Of a DNA stretch of 64,000 bases, positions 52,674 through 61,871 are shown one piece after another; the stretch's first letter is position 1; the number at the start of each line of letters is the position of its first letter. Source of the DNA: Chryseobacterium jejuense (GTDB taxonomy: Bacteria > Bacteroidota > Bacteroidia > Flavobacteriales > Weeksellaceae); assembly GCF_900100075.1 (NCBI RefSeq), contig NZ_FNEG01000001.1:1116001-1180000 (forward strand). The letters run 5' to 3'. The position numbers and the translations under genes are program-made. The notes below the pieces were generated by a model. That model was not told where the DNA came from. It did not search any database and saw only the letters and a list, made by a program, of their open reading frames with translations.

Positions 52674-52749
52674 GCAAAAAGTTAAATCAAGTTTCATTGA
52701 ATTTTTAAAACGCCCTTTATTTATAATCTCTATCAGCTTTGTTCGTTTG

Positions 52750-52780
52750 GTTCTGAACTAATTTTTACATTTGTTCAAAT
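52750..52780. promoter_or_regulatory. Dyad-rich promoter region of the efflux operon
   Basis: GTTC-T-GAAC at 52750-52758 and ATTTG-TT-CAAAT at 52769-52780 bracket the -7 box TACATTTG (52766-52773), which is 16 nt upstream of the regulator ATG. These dyads are candidate operators for the first gene's product. Confidence 0.5.
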
Positions 52781-52789
52781 TTTTATATT

Positions 52790-53245
52790 ATGCACCAAAG
52801 TATAGAAGTTGATGAAAAAATTTTCCAGGATGCCGTAAGATTTTATGGCACCATTTTCAACCTACCCCCATTAGCCTCAAAAATCTATTCCTACCTTCTT
52901 TTTGATTATGAGAAAGTAGGAATTACTTTTGACGAGTTTGTTGAAGTGCTCTCCGCGAGCAAAAGCTCCGTTTCTACCAGTATTTCGTTATTACTAAATG
53001 CACAGCTTATCGTAGATCATAATAAGATGGATGAGCGGAAACGGTATTTTTTCATCAATGATGAATACAAGAAAATTCGATTTGAGAAAATTGTCCAGAA
53101 AATGCGGGACGAATTAAAACTATTAGATGATTTAAACAATTTTAAAAAAAGTAAAGATGATGGATACAATGAAAGAATAGAAGTTTACAAAGCACTCTTA
53201 AATAAAAACATAGAAAATATTCAGGAATCTCTTAATAAACTATAA
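52790..53245 (+). CDS. GbsR/MarR-type regulator of the RND efflux operon
   Basis: A 151-aa winged-helix regulator: LPPLASKIYSYLLFDYEKVGITFDEFVEVLSASKSSVSTSISLLLNAQLI is the HTH of the GbsR/MarR family, and KMDERKRYFFIN the wing. A long C-terminal helical part likely dimerises. It is the first gene of the efflux operon, 1 bp before the adaptor gene, so it most likely represses its own operon and responds to a compound exported by the pump (inference). Confidence 0.83.
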   Translation: MHQSIEVDEKIFQDAVRFYGTIFNLPPLASKIYSYLLFDYEKVGITFDEFVEVLSASKSSVSTSISLLLNAQLIVDHNKMDERKRYFFINDEYKKIRFEKIVQKMRDELKLLDDLNNFKKSKDDGYNERIEVYKALLNKNIENIQESLNKL

Positions 53246-53246
53246 A

Positions 53247-54434
53247 ATGAATAATAAGCTAGTTATACTTTCGATTGCAGCGCTTTCTCTCACAGCCTGC
53301 AAAAAAGAAGCTCCGAAACAAGATGGTGCCAAGCCGTACCCTGTTGTTTCTGTGGAGTCAAAAAACATAGTAGGTTATCAGACGTTTCCGGCTACCATTC
53401 AAGGTAGGGTAAACAATGATGTACGTGCTAAAATACAGGGATATATTACCCAGTTACTGGTAGATGAAGGTCAATACGTTACCAAAGGTCAACCTTTGTT
53501 CCGTCTTGAAACGAACATTCTTACCGAAAATGCTGCCGCTTCCAAAGCTGGAATAGGTGCTGCTGAATCCAATATTGCTGCTGCACAGGCTTCTGTAAAT
53601 GCTGCACAGGTAGAAGTGAATAAACTAAAACCATTGGTTCAGAAAAATATTATCAGTAATGTACAGCTACAATCAGCTCAGGCTCAATTGGCACAGGCAC
53701 AGGCACAGTTAGCACAGGCTCATGCAGCAAAAAGACAAGCTGAAGCCAATTATAAAGGAGTAGAAGCCAATATCGAGTATTCCATCATTCGTGCTCCTAT
53801 TTCAGGGGTAATTGGAAGACTTCCGTTAAAAGTAGGTAGTTTGGTAGGACCATCTGATCAAACACCACTAACAACGATTTCTGATACTTCCGAGATCTTT
53901 GCCTATTTTGCAATGAATGAAAAGGAGTATTTTGATTTCCTTGAAAAATCTCCAGGAGCTTCTATGCCTGAAAAAATCAAAAACTTACCGATGGTAGAGC
54001 TTCAGTTAGCCAACGGAAGCCTTTATCCTGAAAAAGGAAGAATTGAAGCGATCACAGGTCAGATTGATCCAACAACCGGAACCATTCAGTTCAGAGTTGC
54101 ATTCTCCAATGCTCAAAAATTATTAAGCAATGGTAACAGTGGAACCATCAGATTCCCTCAGCAGTATGACAACGTATTGGTAGTTCCGGAAAGTGCTACT
54201 TACGAACAACAAGGTATTGTTTACGTATACAAAGTAGAAAAAGGAGATACTGCCAGAAATGTTGTTGTAAATGTTATTGACAGAATTGACAATTTAGCTC
54301 TTATCAAATCAGGAGTTAATAAAGGGGAAAAAGTTATTGCAGCCGGAATCGGAGGCCTGAAGCCGGGAACAGCAGTGAAGCCAAAACCAATCAAAATGGA
54401 TAGTCTTGTTCAATCTATAAAACCGAAATTCTAA
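53247..54434 (+). CDS. RND efflux periplasmic adaptor lipoprotein
   Basis: A 395-aa membrane-fusion protein bridging pump and outer-membrane channel. The lipobox is SLTAC (Cys18). The lipoyl half-motifs are VRAKIQGYITQLLVDEGQYVTKGQPLF and IRAPISGVIGRLPLKVGSLV. A coiled-coil hairpin between them contains an Ala/Gln-rich run (QAQLAQAQAQLAQAHAAK). The stop overlaps the pump gene ATG by one base (TAATG). Family: AcrA/MexA type. Confidence 0.92.
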   Translation: MNNKLVILSIAALSLTACKKEAPKQDGAKPYPVVSVESKNIVGYQTFPATIQGRVNNDVRAKIQGYITQLLVDEGQYVTKGQPLFRLETNILTENAAASKAGIGAAESNIAAAQASVNAAQVEVNKLKPLVQKNIISNVQLQSAQAQLAQAQAQLAQAHAAKRQAEANYKGVEANIEYSIIRAPISGVIGRLPLKVGSLVGPSDQTPLTTISDTSEIFAYFAMNEKEYFDFLEKSPGASMPEKIKNLPMVELQLANGSLYPEKGRIEAITGQIDPTTGTIQFRVAFSNAQKLLSNGNSGTIRFPQQYDNVLVVPESATYEQQGIVYVYKVEKGDTARNVVVNVIDRIDNLALIKSGVNKGEKVIAAGIGGLKPGTAVKPKPIKMDSLVQSIKPKF

Positions 54435-57400
54435 TGATAAAAAACTTTATTAACAGACCGGTTTTATCTACCGTAATCTCAATCTTGATTGTGATTCTCG
54501 GTGTGCTAGGGCTGATCTCGTTACCGGTTACACAGTATCCGGATATTGCACCGCCTACAGTGAGTGTTTCCGCAAACTATACGGGAGCCAATGCTGAAAC
54601 GGTGATGAAAAGTGTGGTAGTACCTTTGGAAGAACAGATCAACGGGGTGGAAGGAATGGATTATATTACTTCCAGTGCCGGGAACGACGGTTCCGCTCAG
54701 ATCCAGGTTTTCTTCAAACAAGGAATAGACCCGGATATTGCGGCAGTAAACGTACAGAACCGTGTAGCCAGAGCAACACCACTTCTGCCGTCTGAAGTAA
54801 CACGTTCAGGGGTTGTAACCCAGAAGCAGCAGACGAGTGCCCTGATGTATATGTCTTTCTACTCTGAAAATAAAGATCTTGATGACGTATATCTTCAGAA
54901 CTTTTTGAATATTAATATTATTCCCAACCTAAAAAGGGTGAATGGTGTAGGAGATGCCAACGTTTTCGGAGGTAAAAACTACTCGATGAGAATCTGGCTG
55001 GATCCTGCAAAAATGGCTGCGTATGGAGTAACACCTACAGATGTTACCAATGCTATTAATGAGCAGAGTAGAGAAGCTGCAGCAGGTTCTATCGGACAAA
55101 ACAGTGGAAGTTCTTTTGAATACATTATCAAATATGTAGGTAAATTTAACGATAAAGAACAGTACGATAATATCATCATTAAAGCTCTTGCAAACGGACA
55201 AAACCTGATGCTGAAAGATGTTGCCAAAGTAGAACTGGCAGGTCAGTCTTACACAGGTGTAGGAGAAAACGGAAACAACCCTTCCATCAGTATGGGGATC
55301 TTCCAGACTCCGGGATCCAACGCACAGGAGATTATTAAAAATATCAAAACTTATCTTAAATCTGCAGAGGGAACTTTCCCGCAGGGAATCAAATATACTT
55401 TTAACTTTGATACCAACGAATTCCTTGAGGCTTCTATTGAAAAGGTAGTACATACCCTGATTGAAGCCTTTATTCTGGTATTTATTGTAGTATATATTTT
55501 CCTTCAGGATTTCAGATCTACTTTGATTCCAGCCATTGCGGTTCCGGTATCTATTGTAGGAGCGTTCTTTTTCCTGAATCTTTTCGGGTATTCATTGAAC
55601 CTCTTAACCTTATTTGCATTGGTACTGGCCATTGGTATTGTGGTGGATGACGCCATTGTGGTCGTCGAGGCCGTCCATGCAAAGATGGAGCACGGTATTT
55701 CAGATGCGAAAAAAGCAACGGTAGAAGCAATGGATGAGATTACGGGGGCAATTATTTCTATTACTTTGGTAATGGCAGCTGTATTTATTCCGGTAACCTT
55801 CATTACAGGTCCTACAGGGGTATTCTATCAACAGTTCGGTATTACACTGATCATTGCCATCATCATTTCTGCGATTAATGCATTAACGTTGAGTCCGGTT
55901 TTATGTTCATTATTCTTAAAACCTCACGCAGAGCATCATGCAGAGTATCAGAACTTAAACCTGTTACAGAAGTTTTTCTATAAGTTCAATATTGCTTTTA
56001 AAACAACTACTGAACGTTACGGAAGAGGATTTGTATTCCTTTTAAGACATAAATGGGTAACGCTGATTATTTTTGCGGTTACCGGAGGTATTTTATTCTG
56101 GGCAAGCAGCAGTATGAAGAAAGGATTTGTACCTACAGAAGATAGAGGGATTATCTTTACAGATGTTCAGCTTCCTCCGGGTGCTTCCATGGAAAGAACC
56201 TACAATGCCTTGAAAACCCTTCAGGCTAAAGCTATGAAAGTTCCGGGAGTACAAAATGTTACCATTTCCACAGGTAGAGGTTTCTTATCCGGAAACGGTA
56301 GTAATAATGGTCTTGCCTTCATCAAATTAAAACCATTTGAAGAAAGAAAAGCAGGGGGGCAAACCTCTGAAGATATTACGAAGAAACTATTTGGAATTGT
56401 AGGAGCTGTTCCTGATGCTAAAGTAGTATTCTTCCAGCCTCCAAGTGTACCAGGTTTTGGGAGTAGTGCAGGTTTTGAAATGGTATTGCTGGACAAATCA
56501 GGTGGAGACTATGCAGATTTGGATAATAAAACCAATGAATTCATCGGTAAGCTGATGCAGAGACCAGAAATTCAATTTGCACAAACGTCATTCAATACCA
56601 GATATCCTCAGTATCAGATGGAAATTAATGTTCCTTTGAGCAAACAGCTTGGGGTTTCTGTAAATGATATTTTGGCTACCATGCAGGGATATATCGGTGG
56701 GGTTTATACTGCCGACTTTACCAAGTATGGTAAGCAGTTCAGAGTAATGGTTCAGGCTCTTCCTGAGAACAGAAAGAATATTGAAAACCTAAACGAACTT
56801 TATGTAAGAACAGGTTCAGGGGTAATGTCTCCGATTTCACAATTTGTAACATTAACAAAAGCATATGGACCTCAATCTGTAAGCCGTTATAACTTGTTTA
56901 CCTCTGTGAAAGTAACGGGAGCAAACTCTGAAGGATACAGTTCCGGGGATGCTATTACCGCTGTACAGCAGGTAGCTAGTGAAACACTGAATCAAAACTA
57001 TGCGGTAGAATTTACCGGGTTAACAAGAGAAGAATTAAATTCAGGATCTCAAACACTTTTGATCTTTGCATTGAGTTTAATTTTTGTATACTTTATTCTT
57101 TCTGCACAGTATGAAAGTTATATTCTTCCGCTGGTTGTTGTAATCTCTCTTCCTTTAGGGGTAATGGGAGCTTACCTGGGACAGAAGGTGATGGGCTTGG
57201 AAAATAATATTTATTTCCAGATTGCTTTGATCATGCTGGTAGGGCTATTGGCGAAAAATGCGATCCTTATCGTGGAATTTGCAGTTCAGAGAAGGCATCA
57301 TGGTGAAACGATTGTAATGTCTGCAATTAATGCAGCTAAAGCCAGAGTGAGACCTATTCTAATGACATCATTCGCCTTTATCTTCGGTTTATTACCGTTG

Positions 57401-57580
57401 GTGCTAGCAAGCGGAATTGGTGCTGTTGGTAACAGATCTATTGCAACTGGTGCAGCGATAGGGTTGTTGATAGGTACTATCTTAGGATTATTTGTAATTC
57501 CGGTATTGTATGTTATTTTTGAAACCATACAGGAAAAGATCAAACCTATTAAAAAAGAAGACATCAATTTAGCAGAGTAA
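54434..57580 (+). CDS. RND multidrug efflux pump (AcrB type)
   Basis: A 1048-aa inner-membrane proton-driven transporter of the HAE1 type. The N-terminus MIKNFINRPVLSTVISILIVILGVLGL is typical, and the proton-relay Asp pair lies in ALVLAIGIVVDDAIVVVEAVH. It has twelve transmembrane segments, two large periplasmic loops and the second-half block GLLAKNAILIVEFAVQRR. Full length, no frameshift. It forms a tripartite pump with the adaptor and the outer-membrane lipoprotein. Substrates are probably amphiphilic antibiotics or dyes (family-level knowledge). Confidence 0.95.
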   Translation: MIKNFINRPVLSTVISILIVILGVLGLISLPVTQYPDIAPPTVSVSANYTGANAETVMKSVVVPLEEQINGVEGMDYITSSAGNDGSAQIQVFFKQGIDPDIAAVNVQNRVARATPLLPSEVTRSGVVTQKQQTSALMYMSFYSENKDLDDVYLQNFLNINIIPNLKRVNGVGDANVFGGKNYSMRIWLDPAKMAAYGVTPTDVTNAINEQSREAAAGSIGQNSGSSFEYIIKYVGKFNDKEQYDNIIIKALANGQNLMLKDVAKVELAGQSYTGVGENGNNPSISMGIFQTPGSNAQEIIKNIKTYLKSAEGTFPQGIKYTFNFDTNEFLEASIEKVVHTLIEAFILVFIVVYIFLQDFRSTLIPAIAVPVSIVGAFFFLNLFGYSLNLLTLFALVLAIGIVVDDAIVVVEAVHAKMEHGISDAKKATVEAMDEITGAIISITLVMAAVFIPVTFITGPTGVFYQQFGITLIIAIIISAINALTLSPVLCSLFLKPHAEHHAEYQNLNLLQKFFYKFNIAFKTTTERYGRGFVFLLRHKWVTLIIFAVTGGILFWASSSMKKGFVPTEDRGIIFTDVQLPPGASMERTYNALKTLQAKAMKVPGVQNVTISTGRGFLSGNGSNNGLAFIKLKPFEERKAGGQTSEDITKKLFGIVGAVPDAKVVFFQPPSVPGFGSSAGFEMVLLDKSGGDYADLDNKTNEFIGKLMQRPEIQFAQTSFNTRYPQYQMEINVPLSKQLGVSVNDILATMQGYIGGVYTADFTKYGKQFRVMVQALPENRKNIENLNELYVRTGSGVMSPISQFVTLTKAYGPQSVSRYNLFTSVKVTGANSEGYSSGDAITAVQQVASETLNQNYAVEFTGLTREELNSGSQTLLIFALSLIFVYFILSAQYESYILPLVVVISLPLGVMGAYLGQKVMGLENNIYFQIALIMLVGLLAKNAILIVEFAVQRRHHGETIVMSAINAAKARVRPILMTSFAFIFGLLPLVLASGIGAVGNRSIATGAAIGLLIGTILGLFVIPVLYVIFETIQEKIKPIKKEDINLAE

Positions 57581-57599
57581 AAATTAATTAGAGAAGCTG

Positions 57600-57632
57600 G
57601 AAACTGAACTTAGAAATTTAATGTTCAGTTTC
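57600..57632. other. Intercistronic hairpin in the efflux operon
   Basis: GAAACTGAAC (57600-57609) pairs with GTTCAGTTTC (57623-57632), 10 bp, 13-nt loop, without a T-run. It lies between pump and outer-membrane gene and may influence mRNA stability or differential expression (inference). Confidence 0.5.
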
Positions 57633-57665
57633 TAACCTCTGATTTCTAACTTCTAATTTTAAACA

Positions 57666-59081
57666 ATGAAGAGTTTAATAAACATCATAAAAGGAATAAC
57701 TTTCTCAGCTATTATGCTGGGAGCCATCACGTCCTGTATGGCCAGAAAGGAATACGAAAGGCCGAAGAACGTTGTTGATGAAAAGCTTTTCCGTACAGAT
57801 ATGCTTCCTTCAGACAGCGCCAGTGTTGCCAATATCTCTTGGAAGGAAATCTTTACAGATCCAGTACTTCAGGGACATATTTCAAAGGCATTAGATAATA
57901 ACCTGGACATCAGAATTGCTTTACAGAGCATTAATTCTGCAGAAGCTTATCTGAAGCAAAGCAAAGCTGCCTATGCGCCAACCCTTTCTGTAGGCCCCAA
58001 TTATACTTTCCAGACACAGTCTATCAATACACAGTTCGGTCAGATTATTGGAGAAAGACGATATGTCAATCAGTTTGATATTACGGCCAGCCTTGGTTGG
58101 GAAGCTGATATCTGGGGAAAAATGAAAGCTCAGGAAAAAGCACAATTAGCCACATACTTAGGAACTGTTGCAGCTCATAAGGCTGTAAAAAGTGGACTTG
58201 TTGCTTCTATTGCCTCTGCGTATTATCAGTTGCTGACTTTTGATTCCCAGAAAAAGATCATCACAGAAACGATTGCAATCCGTGAGAAGAATCTGGAAAC
58301 TACAAAAGCTTTAAAGACTTCAGGAACCCTTACAGAGGTTGCTGTACAACAGAGTGAAGCTCTTGTTTTCAATGCAAAATCGTTATTGATTGATATTGAT
58401 ACACAGATTCAATTGCTGGAAAATACCATGAGTCTTTTAATGGGTGAACCTTCTCATACGATTGAAAGATCTACTCTGGAAGGACAGAATCTTCCCATCG
58501 ACTTGAAATTGGGATATCCTGCGCAGTTACTGGCTAACCGTCCGGATGTAATGAGAGCAGAATACAACTTAATGAATGCATTTGAGTTGACTAATGCTGC
58601 AAAAGCTCAGTTTTATCCAACATTAAAGCTTACAGGAACCGGAGGGCTTCAGTCTGTAGATATTGATCACCTGTTCAATGTAAACTCATTGTTTGCGAAT
58701 GTGGTGGCAGGATTAGCTCAGCCTATTTTGAACAAAAGAACCATCAAGACCAACTATGATGTAAGTCTTGCCAATCAGGAAACCGCTTATCTGAACTTCA
58801 GAAAAACAGTGCTTACTGCAGGAAAAGAAGTTTCTGATGCGATCAGAGTGTTCTCAGTACAAGATTCATTTATTGGGTTAAAGGAAAAAGAACTGAATGC
58901 CTACAAAAACTCTGTAGAATATTCTCAGGAATTGGTAAACTATGGAATGGCCAATTATCTTGAAGTTCTGAACGCCAGTGTTAATTCATTGAATGCGGAA
59001 CTTAATATTTCTAATGCGAGATATAACAAAATGAAAGCTGCCGTTGAGCTGTATCAGGCTTTAGGCGGAGGCTGGAAATAA
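57666..59081 (+). CDS. Outer-membrane efflux lipoprotein (NodT/OprM type)
   Basis: A 471-aa TolC-like channel. The lipobox is ITSC (Cys24). Two OEP repeats are visible: the first with ISKALDNNLDIRIALQSINSAEAYLKQSKAAYAPTLSVGP and LGWEADIWGKMKAQEKA, the second with LLANRPDVMRAEYNLMNAFELTNAAKAQFYPTLKLTGTGG. It completes the tripartite efflux system as the last gene of the operon. Confidence 0.93.
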   Translation: MKSLINIIKGITFSAIMLGAITSCMARKEYERPKNVVDEKLFRTDMLPSDSASVANISWKEIFTDPVLQGHISKALDNNLDIRIALQSINSAEAYLKQSKAAYAPTLSVGPNYTFQTQSINTQFGQIIGERRYVNQFDITASLGWEADIWGKMKAQEKAQLATYLGTVAAHKAVKSGLVASIASAYYQLLTFDSQKKIITETIAIREKNLETTKALKTSGTLTEVAVQQSEALVFNAKSLLIDIDTQIQLLENTMSLLMGEPSHTIERSTLEGQNLPIDLKLGYPAQLLANRPDVMRAEYNLMNAFELTNAAKAQFYPTLKLTGTGGLQSVDIDHLFNVNSLFANVVAGLAQPILNKRTIKTNYDVSLANQETAYLNFRKTVLTAGKEVSDAIRVFSVQDSFIGLKEKELNAYKNSVEYSQELVNYGMANYLEVLNASVNSLNAELNISNARYNKMKAAVELYQALGGGWK

Positions 59082-59102
59082 GCAGTTCTCTGTTATAAAT
59101 TT

Positions 59103-59135
59103 AAAACGTGTGTCAGAAATGGCACACGTTTTTTG
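59103..59135 (+). terminator. Terminator of the efflux operon
   Basis: AAAACGTGTG and CACACGTTTT form a 10-bp stem extended by C-G and A-U pairs around a GAAA tetraloop, ending in a T-run. 21 bp after the stop. Confidence 0.88.
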
Positions 59136-59162
59136 ATAGGTATAGATGAAGACAATTGAATA

Positions 59163-60143
59163 TTATAGTGTTGCCAATAATTCCATTGCCTTTTTTTCTT
59201 TGTCTGCAATTGTTTTTAAAATCTTGGAGGCTTCCTGAATATGTTTAAAATCTTTGGTCTCGCTTACCTTTTCAAATAACATGGCAACCGCTGTCCAGAG
59301 TTCTGCAATTTCTGAGAATGATTCATATCCTGTCTTTAGCTGTTTAAGTTCAAGCATCCCATAGCTTTCCTTCAAAAAATCCCGATACAGGTTTCTGAAC
59401 AATGCTCCTCCGGTTCCTGCCTTTTCCATCATCATCGCAGAAAGCCCAAATTCACCTTTAATATCTTTACTGGTATGAAACCATTTGATAATTTCATTAC
59501 TTGTTTTCAGTATTCCTTTGTAAGCTACGTTGGTAATGGGAGGGTTCAGATATTCGGTGGCGTTATTTCTGACCGCTGTTAATATTGCCTTTTCTAAATT
59601 GAATTTTTGATCTGTTTTTTTGATAGTGTAATATAGATTTTTAGAAGCCATAACGCCCTTTTCAGCTCTGGCCAAAGCCAGGCTTTCTAAAGAAGTTGTA
59701 ACCTGTCCGCCTTGTTGTCTTGTATCTATGAGAAAAGCATTTTGGTCATCATACCCATAAATAGCGGCATAATGACCTGCAAAATGAAACGGGTTTGAAA
59801 AATATTCCAGATGGTAGCAATCCATCTTTAATCCAACAGCTTGTCCTTTATCAATAAGTTCTTTTACAGAAGTCCAGGCTTTTTGTGGGGAAGAAGTTTC
59901 TTTAACCATTAATTCCAGATTTAGGTTTCTGGCTATATTTTGAGTTAGGATATCAGGCTTTACCCGCCCGCCAATAAATGGGAAATCCATGGTTTTCATA
60001 TTCCAATAGATAAAACCGAGACCTTCACCCAATCCAAAAAGCATAGGTTCGGAAAGCTCAATTCCGAGTTCGAGTAATAGAGTTCCAGTTGCAGTTGTTT
60101 CGCAATGCTTTCCGTTAAATGGTTTCAAGTTTTCTATTTTCAT
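59163..60143 (-). CDS. BtrH N-terminal domain / DUF4872 protein
   Basis: A 326-aa protein. The N-terminal half matches the butirosin BtrH-type domain, a C39-like cysteine acyltransferase fold: NGKHCETTATGTLLLELGIELSEPMLFGLGEGLGFIYW with Cys14, then HFAGHYAAIYGYDDQNAFLIDTRQQGG with the His/Asp side. The C-terminal half (about 190-326) is helical, as in DUF4872. BtrH moves a gamma-glutamyl moiety from a carrier protein to an aminoglycoside; no other biosynthetic gene is near, so the substrate here is unknown. Catalytic Cys and His look conserved. Confidence 0.82.
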   Translation of the reverse strand: MKIENLKPFNGKHCETTATGTLLLELGIELSEPMLFGLGEGLGFIYWNMKTMDFPFIGGRVKPDILTQNIARNLNLELMVKETSSPQKAWTSVKELIDKGQAVGLKMDCYHLEYFSNPFHFAGHYAAIYGYDDQNAFLIDTRQQGGQVTTSLESLALARAEKGVMASKNLYYTIKKTDQKFNLEKAILTAVRNNATEYLNPPITNVAYKGILKTSNEIIKWFHTSKDIKGEFGLSAMMMEKAGTGGALFRNLYRDFLKESYGMLELKQLKTGYESFSEIAELWTAVAMLFEKVSETKDFKHIQEASKILKTIADKEKKAMELLATL

Positions 60144-60308
60144 TTCATTGATCAGGTTATTGATGTCGAAATTACTTAAATATCATAATATAATAAAAGT
60201 CTTATTTAGATCTTTTGATTAAAAATCAGATAAATAAACAGTTGATTTGATGATTCAAAACTGTGCTAAAATTCATTTTCTATAAAAATAATTTGCATAT
60301 ATGTATTT

Positions 60309-60320
60309 AACTACGTAGTT
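60309..60320. promoter_or_regulatory. Palindrome, probable MarR operator of the GNAT-MarR-GNAT unit
   Basis: AACTACGTAGTT is a perfect 12-bp dyad, 23 nt before the first GNAT ATG at 60344. It is downstream of a TAATTTGC element, a one-base-shorter -7-like box, so repressor binding there would block initiation. Confidence 0.55.
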
Positions 60321-60343
60321 TTATACTTTAAAATGAAAACACT

Positions 60344-60832
60344 ATGAAATTACAGATTCAACCCATAGGAAATGCTTATTCAGAGCAGCTTATTGATTTG
60401 ATTTTAACCATTCAGCAGAAAGAATTTAATATCCCTATTACGGCAGAAGATCAGCCTGATTTGAAACAGATTGAAAGTTTTTATCACGAAGGCGGTGGAA
60501 ATTTTTGGGGAGCTTTTATAGACGGAGAACTGGTAGGCTCTATCGCTTTAGTGAAGTTTGGCGAAAGGAGAGGAGCGCTTAGAAAAATGTTTGTGAAAAA
60601 AGAATTCAGAGGTAGAGAATTGAATATTGCCCAGATGTTGCTGGAAACTTTGATTTCTTTCTGTCGTGAAAATGGAATTGATGAACTATATTTGGGAACA
60701 GTATCGGTATTGAAAGCAGCTCAGCGTTTTTACGAAAGGAATGATTTTACAAAAATCAAAAAAGAAACCCTTCCTGAACGTTTTCCACTTATGAGTGCTG
60801 ATGATATTTTTTATCACTTACATATTAACTGA
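60344..60832 (+). CDS. GNAT-family N-acetyltransferase
   Basis: A 162-aa acetyltransferase. EFNIPITAEDQPDLKQIESFYHEGGGNFWGAFIDGELVGSIAL forms the N-terminal strand-turn-strand, and RRGALRKMFVKKEFRGRELNIAQMLLETLI is motif A (FRGRELNIA). LGTVSVLKAAQRFYERNDFTKI is motif B. Substrate unknown. The first gene of an operon with a MarR regulator 2 bp downstream and another GNAT after it. Confidence 0.87.
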   Translation: MKLQIQPIGNAYSEQLIDLILTIQQKEFNIPITAEDQPDLKQIESFYHEGGGNFWGAFIDGELVGSIALVKFGERRGALRKMFVKKEFRGRELNIAQMLLETLISFCRENGIDELYLGTVSVLKAAQRFYERNDFTKIKKETLPERFPLMSADDIFYHLHIN

Positions 60833-60834
60833 AT

Positions 60835-61314
60835 ATGAATGTAATTAACGAAGCAGGAATCCTAGCCATATCTACAAGAATGCACCGCCTCAGTGAGCAA
60901 CTGAGAAAAGATGGTGCCCTGATCTACAAAGCCTTTGGAATTAATTTTGAACTTAAATGGTTTCCCGTAATCTATACGATTTATCAAAAAGAATTAGCGA
61001 GTGTTGTAGAAATCGCCAATGAAATAGGGTACACTCATCCATCAACCATAACCCTGCTTAAGGAACTGGAAAAACAGGAACTTATAGCATGGAAGAAAGA
61101 CAAACAGGATGAACGTAAAAGACTGTTTATATTAACTTCTAAAGGAGAGGAGCTTATTGAAAAAATGAAACCGGTTTGGGAACTGATGTCTCAGATATTA
61201 GGAGAGATTTCAGATAATCAGAATAATCTGTTGGCAGCACTTAATGAAGCGGAAGAGAAGATTACCAATCAGTCTTTTTATCAGAGAGCCCTGCAGCTTA
61301 AAAACTCAAAATAA
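60835..61314 (+). CDS. MarR-family transcriptional regulator
   Basis: A 159-aa winged-helix regulator: VVEIANEIGYTHPSTITLLKELEKQELIAWKKDKQDERKRLFILTSKGEELI covers HTH and wing (DKQDERKR). Dimerisation helices lie at both ends. It lies between two GNAT genes, 2 bp after the first, so it probably regulates them through the AACTACGTAGTT palindrome upstream. This architecture (acetyltransferase with MarR) fits resistance to or modification of a small molecule (inference). Confidence 0.85.
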   Translation: MNVINEAGILAISTRMHRLSEQLRKDGALIYKAFGINFELKWFPVIYTIYQKELASVVEIANEIGYTHPSTITLLKELEKQELIAWKKDKQDERKRLFILTSKGEELIEKMKPVWELMSQILGEISDNQNNLLAALNEAEEKITNQSFYQRALQLKNSK

Positions 61315-61352
61315 ACATTTGTATTATATAACAAAACTAGTAAACAATAACA

Positions 61353-61844
61353 ATGATTAGAAAAGCAATTCATGAAGATGTACTTCAGGCCGCTCAGGTA
61401 CTTGAAGAAGTAAAAAAACACATGTTGAATGAGGGAATTGATCAATGGGACGAAGAATATCCAAATATAAAGGTTCTTGCAGAGGATACAGAAAAAGGAG
61501 AAGGGTTTGTTTTTGAAGAAGAAGGAAAAGTATTGGCCTACATGGCTCTTAACGAACTGTGTGATGAAGAATACAACGATTTGAACTGGAAAACTCCTAC
61601 ACCTTTTGTTGTGATCCATCGTTTATATGTAAAGCCTGCTGCACAAGGAAAAGGAATATCCAGTAAGATGATTCGTTACGCAGAAGAATTTGCTGCACAA
61701 AACCAATATCAATCGATTCGATTTGATGCTTTTTCTTTGAATGATACCGCTAATATTGTTTATACTAAAAAAGGGTATAAGCTGGTGGGAACAGTCTGTT
61801 TTCGTAAAGGAATATTTAATTGTTATGAAAAAGCAGTGAAATAA
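61353..61844 (+). CDS. GNAT-family N-acetyltransferase (paralogue of 52161-52673)
   Basis: A 163-aa acetyltransferase with IDQWDEEYPNIKVLAEDTEKGEGFVF at the N-terminus, VIHRLYVKPAAQGKGISSKMIRYAEEFAAQ as motif A (AAQGKGIS) and NIVYTKKGYKLVG as motif B. The N-terminal block parallels the GNAT at 52161-52673 (TQWQNGYPNLDTVESDIAKG). It follows the MarR gene by 38 bp and may be the last gene of that operon; a terminator follows. Confidence 0.87.
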   Translation: MIRKAIHEDVLQAAQVLEEVKKHMLNEGIDQWDEEYPNIKVLAEDTEKGEGFVFEEEGKVLAYMALNELCDEEYNDLNWKTPTPFVVIHRLYVKPAAQGKGISSKMIRYAEEFAAQNQYQSIRFDAFSLNDTANIVYTKKGYKLVGTVCFRKGIFNCYEKAVK

Positions 61845-61871
61845 AAATACAAATTATCCTATTTGTAAATT

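Noticed and set aside
53640..53740. Repeat/CRISPR-like array from the CAGGCACAG-rich stretch
   Set aside because: It is a low-complexity Gln/Ala coding stretch of the adaptor coiled coil, not spaced repeats.
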